From Aequorivita sp. H23M31 (GTDB lineage Bacteria; Bacteroidota; Bacteroidia; Flavobacteriales; Flavobacteriaceae), in NCBI RefSeq assembly GCF_004022485.1, contig NZ_CP034951.1, positions 434,001 to 498,000 of the forward strand: DNA of 64,000 nucleotides, given 5' to 3'. Under the pieces are notes generated by a model. The model worked only from the letters and a program-made list of their open reading frames with translations, made no database searches and was not told the DNA's origin. Each line of letters opens with the position of its first letter. Positions within the stretch are counted from its first letter, which is position 1. A program made the position numbers and the translations under genes. Below are positions 8,219 through 16,882 of this stretch, piece after piece.

Positions 8219-8628
8219 ACAGTAAGGAATTTACAAAAAGATTGGAGAAAATTTTGGAGTTTTACGGTTTGACGGCTTCTGCATTTGCTGAGGAAATAGA
8301 TTTTAACCGCTCCACCATTTCCCATTTAATCTCTGGAAGAAATAAACCAAGTTTGGATTTTGTGATGAAGATTCTCCAGAAATTTCCCGAAGTGGAAATG
8401 GATTGGTTGGTTTTGGGAAAGGGCAACTTTCCTTCTGATGGCTCCTTAAAGAAGGGTGAAAATAAACCTGGCTCGAAATCCGTCGGAAATTTGAAACAAA
8501 TACCCGATTTATTTTCGGTAACGCAGAATTCTGAAAAAAGAGATTCTACAACTAATTCTAACCTAAAGAATATAGAACGAATCGTAATATTTTTTGAGGA
8601 TGGAAGCTTTAAAGTGTATCAAAACTAA
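8212..8628 (+). CDS. XRE-family helix-turn-helix regulator, probably autoregulated
   Basis: The protein is 138 residues from the ATG at 8212. The N-terminal HTH (about 6-62) has the pattern ASAFAEEIDFNRSTISHLIS, followed by SGRNKPSLDF and the WLVLGKGNFP motif common in Bacteroidetes cI-like regulators. The rest is a linker and a short C-terminal strand (IVIFFEDGSFKVY), perhaps for dimerisation. The frame is open upstream to 8122, but that part would lie upstream of and across the promoter, so it is not translated. The start codon is embedded in operator GTTACAATGGTAAAC (8206-8220). Target genes probably include itself and the divergent M14 peptidase. Confidence 0.85.
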   Translation: MVNSKEFTKRLEKILEFYGLTASAFAEEIDFNRSTISHLISGRNKPSLDFVMKILQKFPEVEMDWLVLGKGNFPSDGSLKKGENKPGSKSVGNLKQIPDLFSVTQNSEKRDSTTNSNLKNIERIVIFFEDGSFKVYQN

Positions 8629-8676
8629 AGTAGCCATTGTCGCAAATTTTGCCGAAATTCGCCAAAAATTATAGCT

Positions 8677-9054
8677 ATGCGTTTTCTTAGTGTTTTGGTA
8701 TTGTTCCTGCTGTTTTCAGGATGTTACAACCAAGAACGAAATTGTGCGGATTATAAAACAGGTAAGTTTGAATTTGAAGCAATTTCTGGCACAGAAGTAT
8801 TTAAAACAACTATTGTAAGAAATGATACGCTGGAAATCGATTTTTTCCAAGGAAAATCGGATACCTCCTCTATCCGTTGGATCAACGATTGCGAATATGT
8901 TATCAAGAAATTAAACCCTAAAAACCAAGCTGAGAAAAAAGCAATTTTGATAAAGATTCTTACCACCTCAGAAAATGAATATACTTTTGAATTTAGCGAA
9001 GTAGGAAAAACCAAATCAAGTAAGGGATTGGCCCGTCGCGTGAGGGAAAACTAA
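8677..9054 (+). CDS. Small lipoprotein of unknown function
   Basis: This 125-residue protein starts with a lipoprotein signal peptide (VLFLLFSGC, Cys16). The mature part is a small beta-rich domain (TGKFEFE, then strands ending ILTTSENEYTFEFSE). Similar small Flavobacteriaceae lipoproteins are often mislabelled 'DNA topoisomerase IV' in databases; nothing here supports a topoisomerase. It starts 48 nt after the XRE gene and may share its transcript. The role is unknown. Confidence 0.75.
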   Translation: MRFLSVLVLFLLFSGCYNQERNCADYKTGKFEFEAISGTEVFKTTIVRNDTLEIDFFQGKSDTSSIRWINDCEYVIKKLNPKNQAEKKAILIKILTTSENEYTFEFSEVGKTKSSKGLARRVREN

Positions 9055-9068
9055 CATCCTCTATCCGT

Positions 9069-9211
9069 TTGCATTTCAGGTTTCAAGTTACAAGTTTCAG
9101 GTTACAAGTTTCAAGTTTTAAGTTTGTAGGTGCCATCTCCTGTGTCCCGTTTCATGTCTCCTTTCTCTTGGTTCCCTTCTCCCATCTAACGTCTACCGTC
9201 CAATGTCCCAA
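9069..9211. repeat. 14-bp tandem repeat and pyrimidine-rich spacer
   Basis: TTTCAAGTTACAAG, TTTCAGGTTACAAG and TTTCAAGTTTTAAG follow one another at 9081-9122 as a three-copy, 14-bp tandem array with few mismatches. They are followed by a C/T-rich, word-like stretch up to the end of mscL. No coding frame is credible here. Confidence 0.6.
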
Positions 9212-9215
9212 ATGC

Positions 9216-9641
9216 CTACCGCTGCTTAAGAATACTATTCTGTTCCTCAATAAGCTTTTCAATATTTGACAAGAGTTGAATATTCTTGGGCGTTTCCACT
9301 GTTTTATCCTGAGTGTCCTCCGACTTTTTCTTAAAGCGATTTATAAATTTTACTACAACAAATATGGTAAAGGCAATAATTACGAAATCGATCATTACCT
9401 CCAGAAGGTTTCCATATCCAATGGCTACCTCTTCGGAGGTTTCTGTGGCTGCCCTAAGCACGTATCTTTTATCTGAAAGATGTACTCCTTCCGTAAGCAG
9501 TGAAAGAGGTGGCATAATTACCATTTTCACAATCGTACTGATCACATTGTTAAACGCTGTCCCTATAACTATCCCGACAGCCATATCGATCATGTTTCCC
9601 TTTATGGCAAAATTTTTAAACTCCTGATAAAATGATTTCAT
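9216..9641 (-). CDS. mscL: Large-conductance mechanosensitive channel MscL
   Basis: This 141-residue protein starts with the S1 helix and the conserved first transmembrane helix (NMIDMAVGIVIGTAFNNVIS). A periplasmic loop follows, then TM2 (GNLLEVMIDFVIIAFTIFVV) and the cytoplasmic helix with NRFKKK. The length and layout match MscL. It forms a homopentameric inner membrane channel that opens under hypo-osmotic shock. It is a single gene. Confidence 0.95.
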   Translation of the reverse strand: MKSFYQEFKNFAIKGNMIDMAVGIVIGTAFNNVISTIVKMVIMPPLSLLTEGVHLSDKRYVLRAATETSEEVAIGYGNLLEVMIDFVIIAFTIFVVVKFINRFKKKSEDTQDKTVETPKNIQLLSNIEKLIEEQNSILKQR

Positions 9642-9778
9642 TCTTAAATTATAAAATAATGGATTGCGTAAAGTGCAAATTTCAACAATAAATGGAGATT
9701 TATAAAAAATTAATTTTTTTGGAACGAATTCAGGTCTCGGAAAAGAGCATTTAAATTCTGTTGAATAATTTAAAATAA

Positions 9779-9801
9779 ATAAAAGTTCGGTTCACTTTTA
9801 T
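9779..9801 (-). terminator. Probable terminator of cmk
   Basis: ATAAAAGT pairs with ACTTTTAT across an 7-nt loop, and the minus-strand read continues into an A/T-rich tract. A second small stem (ATCCG/CGGAT) lies between it and the cmk stop. Confidence 0.5.
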
Positions 9802-9831
9802 CCGTAGAATTCGGATAAATTGCAGTGTAAA

Positions 9832-10527
9832 TCAACTTCGTCCGGCAATACGGTCCTTGGCCAATTGCAGTACCAAATTAAGCTGGTCTTTTATACCCAT
9901 TTCAGAATTATTTATTTCTATTGCGCCATTTGCTTTCCTAAGCGGAGAATCCTCGCGCGTGGAGTCTACCCAATCGCGTTCCTCCAAATTTTTGAGTACA
10001 TCTTCGTAGGTGATGTCCTCTCCACGTTGAAGTAGTTCCTGATATCTTCTTTTGGCGCGTTCTTGCGCTGAGGCATTCATAAAAATTTTCAATTCTGCAT
10101 CTGGGAAGACCACGGTTCCTATATCGCGGCCATCCATAACTACAGCTTTTTCCAAGCCCATCTGTTGTTGTTGCGCAACAAGCTTTGCCCGCACTTCGTG
10201 AATGGTTGCGACGGGACTAACAAAATCGGAAACTTGAAGGTTACGGATATCCTTTTCAACATCCCGCCCATTCAAAAAAATATGTGCTTTTTGGCTATCC
10301 CTATTTCTCTCAAACCTTAAATGGATAGATGGCAGTGCTGCAATAAGTTTTTCTTTGTCAAAACCTTTTTCAGAAATTATACCATTCTCCATTGCATAAA
10401 GAGTCACAGCACGATACATCGCCCCACTATCCACATAGACATAACCCAAGGCGTCAGCTAATTGCTTGGCAACTGTGCTTTTCCCCGTAGAAGAAAAACC
10501 ATCTATGGCTATAGTTATTTTCCTCAT
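9832..10527 (-). CDS. cmk: Cytidylate kinase
   Basis: This 231-residue protein begins with the nucleotide-binding IAIDGFSSTGKSTVA (P-loop at about 9-17), followed by YVDSGAMYRA. It later has VVMDGRDIGTVVFPDA and the lid region with RRYQEL. It phosphorylates CMP and dCMP to the diphosphates. The order lon-porQ-cmk on one strand is common in Flavobacteriaceae. The 45-bp gap to porQ suggests co-transcription. Confidence 0.95.
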   Translation of the reverse strand: MRKITIAIDGFSSTGKSTVAKQLADALGYVYVDSGAMYRAVTLYAMENGIISEKGFDKEKLIAALPSIHLRFERNRDSQKAHIFLNGRDVEKDIRNLQVSDFVSPVATIHEVRAKLVAQQQQMGLEKAVVMDGRDIGTVVFPDAELKIFMNASAQERAKRRYQELLQRGEDITYEDVLKNLEERDWVDSTREDSPLRKANGAIEINNSEMGIKDQLNLVLQLAKDRIAGRS

Positions 10528-10572
10528 AAATGAGTTTCTGGATGTTTTATTTTAGCAAAGATGGGGGAATTA

Positions 10573-11588
10573 TTATTGAAGGTCAATATTAAGTCCGAAA
10601 AAACTTGAACTGGCTGCCGTACTATATTTGGCATAAGAGTAACTAAGTCGCAGCGAATTCAATTTTATTGAGAACCCTGCACTTAATCCGGCAAGAGCTC
10701 TTTTTTCCAAAATACGCAGCTCTTCTCCCCTTCTAAAATTATATCCCAACCTTAGATTGAAACCACTTTCAGGAAATAATTCGATTCCCACTATGGTATG
10801 TCTAAACGCATTGCTAAGAAAATTTATCTTTTCGTGGGTAACGTTTCCCTCCAGGTCAGTTTGATCTCTGGCCGGGTTGGAAAAAGCAACATTCCATATC
10901 TGCATATTTTCTAAGGTAAAATGCCAACGGATGGGAATATTCTCCAAGGTTTGGGAGATTCCGAATAACAATTCAAAAGGTAAAGGTTCGTACTGCTCGT
11001 GGTAAGGCTTAAATTGAGAACCGATATTTCTTGCTACCCCACTTATATTGAGGTCCCAATCTTCATATACATACATCACACCAATATCCACCGCTCCACC
11101 AATAGAAGAATATTGTTCCAGTTTTGAAGAAATAAGTTTTACGTTTACGCCAACGTGAAAATTTGTAAAGGCAATGTTGCGCGCATGTCCAAAAGACACT
11201 GCAACTTCACTTCCGCTAAAACTGTTGGTAGAATTCCCCACCTCGTCATAGCCATCGAATTTTCCGTAGTTAACATACGTTATGCCTGCGTGGATTACTT
11301 GCGTTCGGCGGTCCCATAAATATGCGTATGCAGCGGTGCCATAGTTAACATCTCCAATATAATTGGTATAATTCATTGAAAGTTGGTTATCCATTGCCGG
11401 ATTTATACTGGCAGGATTCCAAATTGCCTGTATGGGATCATAATCGTAGTTGGTGACCACTTTTCCTCCCAAGGCGGCCATTCTGGGATTATTAACCAAA
11501 TTGAGAAATTGGTATGTGGACTACCGCCTACCTGTGCGGTAACTGTAGCTGATAGAATAAAAAATAGAAGAAAAACTTTATTGGCCAT
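10573..11588 (-). pseudogene. porQ: Type IX secretion protein PorQ, single-base frameshift near the signal peptide
   Basis: The C-terminal 300 residues are a PorV/PorQ-type beta-barrel, starting VNNPRMAALGG and containing IWNPASINPAMDN and the late strand LSAGFSIKLNSL. The signal peptide MANKVFLLFFILSATVTAQ lies upstream from the ATG at 11588 but in another frame. Adding one base near 11515-11520 joins QVGGS to TYQFLNLVNNPR and restores about 338 residues, the family length. The alternative TTG start at 11499 would give an outer membrane protein without signal peptide, which is implausible. The position between lon and cmk supports the PorQ call. The shift may be a sequencing error. Confidence 0.8.
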
Positions 11589-11675
11589 GGATATGTTACC
11601 GTAACTGAAATCTAAAACGAAAGTAAGTATAATTTATTTTCAAGAACTTCCGAATGTGGGAAAATGAAAGAAAAA

Positions 11676-11717
11676 ACGGATGGAAAATGAAAAGTCGACT
11701 TTCAAATTCACATCCGT
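11676..11717 (-). terminator. Intrinsic terminator of lon
   Basis: On the minus strand ACGGATG pairs with CATCCGT, enclosing an inner stem GAAAGTCGACTTTC, and is followed by TTTTTTC. It lies about 35 nt after the lon stop. Confidence 0.75.
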
Positions 11718-11750
11718 CAATAATATTGGTTTTATCTTAATTTACCAAAT

Positions 11751-14201
11751 CTAAAGTTTCTTGGCATTCTTCACTTTTTCCTTGGTAAGTGCAACTTCCA
11801 GCACCTCACTCATATCTTTTACATAATGGAATTTAAGTCCTTTTAGATATTCTGGCTTTATTTCCATAATATCCCTTCGGTTATCCTCACAGAGTAAAAT
11901 CTCCTTGATATGGGCTCTTTTAGCCGCCAATATCTTTTCTTTTATTCCACCGACAGGAAGAACCTTTCCCCTTAGCGTTATTTCGCCAGTCATAGCAAGA
12001 CTTTTCTTAACTTTTAACTGAGTAAATAATGAAACCAAAGAAGTCAACATTGTAATTCCGGCACTAGGGCCATCCTTGGGAGTAGCTCCTTCAGGAACGT
12101 GGATATGAACGTTGTAATTTTCGAAAATATCGGGTGAAATTCCCAGTATTTCCGCATTGGATTTTATGTATTCCAAAGCAATGGTTGCCGATTCCTTCAT
12201 TACCTTTCCAAGGTTACCCGTAAGATTTAGAGTACCCTTACCTTTTGAAATGGTGGATTCTATAAACAATATATCACCACCAACGCTGGTCCAGGCTAGG
12301 CCTGTAACTACACCTGCAACATCATTATTTTCATATTTATCGCGCTCCATCTTAGGAGCCCCTAAAACCTCAACGATAATTTTATTGGTAATTTTCTTTT
12401 CGTAATCCTCCTCCATTGCAATCTTCATAGCAACATAACGGACCATTTTAGCTATTTGCTTTTCTAACGAACGAACTCCACTTTCACGAGTGTAACCCTC
12501 AACTATCTTTTCAAGTTGCTTTTTGGGTATTTGAATAGCGTTACTATCCAATCCGTGCTCTTTCAATTGTTTTGGCAGCAGGTGTCTTTTCGCTATTTCA
12601 ACTTTTTCCTCGACAGTATATCCAGTAACGTTGATTATTTCCATTCTATCCCGAAGGGCTGGCTGAATAGTGCTCAAGCTATTGGAAGTAGCAATAAACA
12701 TTACTTTCGAAAGGTCGTATCCCAACTCCAGGAAATTATCGTAAAAGGAATTGTTCTGTTCTGGATCCAAAACCTCCAGCATGGCAGATGAAGGATCTCC
12801 TTGATTGCTGGCAGATATTTTATCTATTTCGTCGAGAACAAAAACCGGATTGCTCGTTCCTGCCTTTTTGATACTCTGAACAATTCTTCCCGGCATGGCT
12901 CCAATATACGTTTTTCTGTGGCCACGAATCTCTGCTTCATCCCGAAGTCCGCCTAGGGACATTCTTACATATTTTCTGCCCAAGGCTTCCGCAACAGATT
13001 TCCCCAGGGAAGTTTTACCCACTCCTGGAGGTCCGTAAAGACATAAAATTGGAGATTTCATATCATTTCGCAGTTTTAAAACTGCCAAATATTCAATGAT
13101 ACGTTTTTTAACATCGTCAAGTCCATAGTGATCGCGGTCCAATACTTTTCTTGCACGCTTAAGGTCAAATTTATCCTTGCTGTACTGGTTCCAAGGCAAG
13201 TCTAGAAGCAGATCTAGATAATTTCGTTGAATGCTGTATTCGGCCACTTGAGGGTTCATACGTTGCATTTTGCTCAATTCCTTCTCAAAATGCTTTTGGA
13301 CCTCTTTGCTCCATTTTTTCTTTTTAGCCTGAATGCGCATTTCATCAATCTCCTCCTCCACGGTAGATCCTCCCAATTCTTCCTGGATGGTGCGCATTTG
13401 CTGTTGAAGAAAATACTCCCTTTGCTGCTGATTGATATCATGCTGCACTTTGGATTGAATATCATTTCTAAGCGAAAGCTTTTGGATCTCGATATTCATA
13501 TATCGAAGCGTTTCGAGAGCACGATCCTTTAGATTGTTTATTTCCAACAACTTTTGTTTTTCCTCTACCGCGATGTTCAAATTGGAAGAAACGAAATTGA
13601 TAAGAAAGCTGGAACTTTCAATATTTTTTATTGCAAAAGCCGCTTCCGAAGGAATATTTGGACTATCCTTTATTATCCGAAGGGCCATTTCCTTTATTGA
13701 ATCGATAATAGCTCGGAATTCGTCGTTCTCCTTTTCTGGGCGAGCTTCGGCCACTTCGCGGATCTGTGCCGTCATATATGGAACAGTCTCTAAAACTTCT
13801 TTTACTTCGAATCTCTTTTTACCCTGAATAATTACCGTGGTATTGCCATCGGGCATTTTTAGGACACGAAGAATTTGGGCAACTGTACCAATGGTATTTA
13901 TATCATCAATACCTGGCTCTTCCTCAAACTCATCCTTTTGGGAAACTACTCCTATTATCTTATTTCCTTTATTGGTTTCATTGATAAGCTTTATAGACTT
14001 ATCACGTCCCGCGGTTATTGGGATTACCACTCCAGGGAAAAGAACCGTATTTCTTAAAGGTAAAATTGGTAGTGTGTCAGGAAGATCTTCCTTATGCATG
14101 GCATCTTCATCTTCGGCGGACATGAGCGGTATAAATTCGGCATCCCCTTGTAAATCCTGAAATGACAGCTTGTCCAATGATGTTAATTTTGATTTTGTCA
14201 T
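11751..14201 (-). CDS. lon: ATP-dependent protease Lon (endopeptidase La)
   Basis: This 816-residue protein has the LAN substrate domain (about 40-240, opening with [19 protein letters not shown]). The AAA+ domain follows, with Walker [10 protein letters not shown] and Walker [11 protein letters not shown]. The LonC domain holds the Ser-Lys dyad, Ser713 in [10 protein letters not shown] and Lys754 in GGIKEKIL. It degrades misfolded and regulatory proteins in the cytosol. It heads the lon-porQ-cmk cluster and is divergent from the ECF sigma gene. I saw no clear heat-shock promoter. Confidence 0.97.
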   Translation of the reverse strand: MTKSKLTSLDKLSFQDLQGDAEFIPLMSAEDEDAMHKEDLPDTLPILPLRNTVLFPGVVIPITAGRDKSIKLINETNKGNKIIGVVSQKDEFEEEPGIDDINTIGTVAQILRVLKMPDGNTTVIIQGKKRFEVKEVLETVPYMTAQIREVAEARPEKENDEFRAIIDSIKEMALRIIKDSPNIPSEAAFAIKNIESSSFLINFVSSNLNIAVEEKQKLLEINNLKDRALETLRYMNIEIQKLSLRNDIQSKVQHDINQQQREYFLQQQMRTIQEELGGSTVEEEIDEMRIQAKKKKWSKEVQKHFEKELSKMQRMNPQVAEYSIQRNYLDLLLDLPWNQYSKDKFDLKRARKVLDRDHYGLDDVKKRIIEYLAVLKLRNDMKSPILCLYGPPGVGKTSLGKSVAEALGRKYVRMSLGGLRDEAEIRGHRKTYIGAMPGRIVQSIKKAGTSNPVFVLDEIDKISASNQGDPSSAMLEVLDPEQNNSFYDNFLELGYDLSKVMFIATSNSLSTIQPALRDRMEIINVTGYTVEEKVEIAKRHLLPKQLKEHGLDSNAIQIPKKQLEKIVEGYTRESGVRSLEKQIAKMVRYVAMKIAMEEDYEKKITNKIIVEVLGAPKMERDKYENNDVAGVVTGLAWTSVGGDILFIESTISKGKGTLNLTGNLGKVMKESATIALEYIKSNAEILGISPDIFENYNVHIHVPEGATPKDGPSAGITMLTSLVSLFTQLKVKKSLAMTGEITLRGKVLPVGGIKEKILAAKRAHIKEILLCEDNRRDIMEIKPEYLKGLKFHYVKDMSEVLEVALTKEKVKNAKKL

Positions 14202-14455
14202 AATTATATTTAAGACATTGTGTCACCTTAATATTAGCAACTACAATATCTGTTAGTAGTATATTCAATATTTAATAAAAGAAACCCTGTATATCAAACT
14301 ACAACAAGGTCCTTTTCCTTTATAATTCAAGAGTTGTGCCAAGCTGAAATAGTTTTACTTATTCAAATCAGAGGCTTTAATTTAGAAAAGTTTTATTTTG
14401 AAGTGTAACAATTTTGGTAATATCCTATCTTTAATACAAACAGCTGTTTTTACTC

Positions 14456-15001
14456 TTGATCCCGACCAATTTAAATATAGATGATTTACTGATTCTTTGT
14501 AAAAAAGACAATCGACTTGCACAAGCTGAAATATACGATCGTTACCAGCGCGCTATGTTTAATGTTTCCGTGAGGATTGTAAAGGATCCCGACGAAGCGG
14601 AGGATGTGATGCAGGAATCGTTTATAACGGCTTTCGATAAACTGGAAAGCTTCAAAGGTGAGGCCCCGTTTGGAGCGTGGCTTAAGAGGATTGTAATAAA
14701 CAAAAGTCTAAACCATTTAAAGAAATCGGAAAAATATGCGATGCTTTCAGAAAAAAATTTGAGGAATCTAGCCGATGAAAGTTATGAACTGGATGAAGAG
14801 GATTATTCAAAAATAAAAGCTGCCAAAGTGATGGAGAGTTTAGCCAAATTGCATACAAGTTACAACCGTATTTTGACCCTCCATTTAATCGAGGGTTATG
14901 ACTACGAAGAACTCTGTGAAATATTGAATATAAGTTACACCAACTGCCGAACGCTTATTTCACGCGCTAAGGACAGCTTGAGAAAACAATTAACGTTATG
15001 A
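14456..15001 (+). CDS. ECF sigma factor (sigma-70 family)
   Basis: This 181-residue protein has region 2 (about 22-90, with DPDEAEDVMQESFITAFDKL and GAPFGAWLKRIV-like sequence) and region 4 (about 125-178, with the helix YDYEELCEILNISYTNCRTL). The start is a TTG: MIPTNLNIDDLL fits family starts and there is no ATG nearby. The stop overlaps the next gene in an ATGA, the usual coupling of a sigma gene to its anti-sigma gene. The stimulus is unknown; envelope stress is plausible because the third gene is an exported beta-rich protein. Confidence 0.93.
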   Translation: MIPTNLNIDDLLILCKKDNRLAQAEIYDRYQRAMFNVSVRIVKDPDEAEDVMQESFITAFDKLESFKGEAPFGAWLKRIVINKSLNHLKKSEKYAMLSEKNLRNLADESYELDEEDYSKIKAAKVMESLAKLHTSYNRILTLHLIEGYDYEELCEILNISYTNCRTLISRAKDSLRKQLTL

Positions 15002-15543
15002 AGAAGGTAAATTTGGAAGAACTTTTCGAGAACTTAAAGGATGAATTTGAAGTTCATAATACTCCCTTTGGACATAAAGAAAGGTTTCTTAAAAAATTGG
15101 AAGCTCGGAAAAATCCTTCCCAGGTCTATCGCTCTTGGTGGAAACCATTATCAATTGCGGCATCTGTTGCCATAATATTTGGTATCGGTTTTATATTCCT
15201 CCAAAATGGTAATCCAACTGCCGATTTAGGAAGTGTATCGCCCGAAATGGCACAGACTCAGAGTTTTTTCACTTCGGAAGTTAATAAGGAAATAGAAATA
15301 TTAAAAGGATATGGGTCTCCTGAAACAAAAATACTTGTAAGCGATGTTTTAAAACAATTGAATGTACTCGAAACAGAATACAATGGTCTTAAAAAAGATC
15401 TCGCTGACAGTGGCAATGATAAACGTGTAGTTTATGCCATGATAAATAACTTTCAAAAAAGAATAGATCTTTTAAAACAAGTAATTACCAAAATAGAAGA
15501 GGTAAAAACCCTTAAACTCAGAACAAATGAAACCAATATTTAA
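14998..15543 (+). CDS. Probable anti-sigma factor, single-pass membrane protein
   Basis: This 181-residue protein has a charged cytosolic N-terminus with GHKERFLKKLEARK, one transmembrane helix at about 48-68 (WKPLSIAASVAIIFGIGFIF) and a periplasmic coiled-coil-like domain. The topology and the ATGA overlap with the ECF sigma gene point to an anti-sigma factor. No zinc-binding HxxxCxxC motif is seen, so it is not a ZAS-type protein. Its end overlaps the DUF4097 gene by 17 nt. Confidence 0.75.
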   Translation: MKKVNLEELFENLKDEFEVHNTPFGHKERFLKKLEARKNPSQVYRSWWKPLSIAASVAIIFGIGFIFLQNGNPTADLGSVSPEMAQTQSFFTSEVNKEIEILKGYGSPETKILVSDVLKQLNVLETEYNGLKKDLADSGNDKRVVYAMINNFQKRIDLLKQVITKIEEVKTLKLRTNETNI

Positions 15544-16606
15544 ATTATTATTAATGCTTTTGCTCCCGGCCCTGGCATTTGCAGGACCAGAAAAATTTAC
15601 GGGCAAATACACAAAGGAAAAAACCATTAAAAAGGAATATACCGTTAATGCCGATGCGGAATTAAAAATTGAAAATAGTTATGGTAATATAGATATCGTT
15701 TCCTGGAATGAAAATCGAATCTCCATTGAGATTTCAATTAAAACGAATGGTGATAATGAAAATGATACCGAGAAAAGGCTTAATGAAATCTCTGTGGATT
15801 TTTCAGGAAACTCATCCCTAGTTACTGCCAAGACGATTATAAGCAGCAATAAAGGCTGGAACTTTTTTGGAAGTAAAAGCAATAATGTTTCAATGGAAAT
15901 AAACTACATTATAAAAATGCCCATAACCAACTCGGTAAACCTTAATAACAGCTATGGCGCTATTACTATTAATGAATTGAAAGGGAATGCAAAAATAAAA
16001 TGCGAATATGGCCAACTTATAATCGGAGATTTAAGAGGTGGAAACAATTCTCTTTCTTTTGATTATACAAATAAATCGTCTATTGGGTATATAAAAACTG
16101 GGGTAATAAAAGCAAACTACTCTGGTTTTATCTTGCGTAAAGCAGATGATATCAAACTGAATGGAAATTATAACAATATTGAAATCCTTGACGTAAAAAA
16201 ACTTAGTTACAATTGTGATTACGGAAAAATCACAATTGACAAAATACAGGACTTAATTGGTAAGGGCAATTATCTAACATCCAAGATAGGGGCGGTTACA
16301 GGATCGGCGATAATGAATTCAAATTATGGGAATATTTCGATAGAAAAACTATCTTCCTCAATGAAAAGTCTTTCAGTTACCAGCGGCTATACGCAACTGA
16401 AAATAGGATTTGAGAGAAATCTTGACTTTAATTTTTCTATCAATACCTCTTATGCCAATTTTAAGGGAGAAAATCTTGTCAACGTCACCAATTCCTCGAA
16501 AGATGGAACTAATAAAATGTATTCGGGATATCACGGATCGCCATCAAGTTCTAATGTAATAAATATAAATTCGAATTATGGAAATGTAACTTTCAACGAA
16601 ATTTAA
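15527..16606 (+). CDS. Exported DUF4097-type beta-helix protein
   Basis: This 359-residue protein has a signal peptide (MKPIFKLLLMLLLPALAFA). Its mature part repeats a turn motif of the type NSYGNI: SYGNIDI, SYGAITI, EYGQLII, DYGKITI, NYGNISI, SYANFKG and NYGNVTF, about every 20-25 residues. This is the pattern of the DUF4097/adhesin-like right-handed beta-helix family. It overlaps the anti-sigma gene by 17 nt, so the three genes form one translationally coupled unit. It may be a target or part of the envelope response; the molecular role is not known. Confidence 0.85.
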   Translation: MKPIFKLLLMLLLPALAFAGPEKFTGKYTKEKTIKKEYTVNADAELKIENSYGNIDIVSWNENRISIEISIKTNGDNENDTEKRLNEISVDFSGNSSLVTAKTIISSNKGWNFFGSKSNNVSMEINYIIKMPITNSVNLNNSYGAITINELKGNAKIKCEYGQLIIGDLRGGNNSLSFDYTNKSSIGYIKTGVIKANYSGFILRKADDIKLNGNYNNIEILDVKKLSYNCDYGKITIDKIQDLIGKGNYLTSKIGAVTGSAIMNSNYGNISIEKLSSSMKSLSVTSGYTQLKIGFERNLDFNFSINTSYANFKGENLVNVTNSSKDGTNKMYSGYHGSPSSSNVININSNYGNVTFNEI

Positions 16607-16635
16607 TTATAAAATATTGAAGACATACAAAATAA

Positions 16636-16678
16636 TCTTTCGCTGACCTCAATTTTGGAAATTGCGTTAAGCGAAAGA
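16636..16678 (+). other. Inverted repeat after the DUF4097 gene
   Basis: TCTTTCGCT (16636-16644) and AGCGAAAGA (16670-16678) form a perfect 9-bp stem with a 25-nt loop, 30 nt after the DUF4097 stop. No T tract follows, so it is at most an RNA-stabilising hairpin. The rest of 16607-16830 shows nothing recognisable. Confidence 0.45.
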
Positions 16679-16830
16679 AAAACTCAATGAAAAAAAACAC
16701 GGATGAGATCGTTCTTGAATTTGAAAGGTAATGGGTTTTTGTCTTTAATTACTTTTAAAAAACAGGAATTAACTCGAGATTTTTCTCCATTGAACATCTT
16801 CACACAATACTATATTACTAAATAATAAAA

Positions 16831-16860
16831 AAGCCGTCCTAGGTTGAACCTGGACGGCTT
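16831..16860 (-). terminator. Intrinsic terminator, probably bidirectional
   Basis: AAGCCGTCC and GGACGGCTT form a GC-rich stem with an inner AGG/CCT pair. On the minus strand it is followed by TTTTTTATT, 22 nt after the stop of the three-repeat lipoprotein. The plus-strand side is also T-rich. Confidence 0.8.
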
Positions 16861-16882
16861 ATTATTTATTTTTATAATCTAT

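Noticed and set aside
7958-8220. Replication-origin iterons
   Set aside because: No DnaA boxes or replication gene nearby; the palindromes fit repressor operators better.
10573-11499. PorQ starting at the TTG at 11499
   Set aside because: It would lack the signal peptide that is present just upstream in another frame.
12157-14160. Long plus-strand frames opposite lon
   Set aside because: Antisense shadows of a highly conserved gene with no family match of their own.
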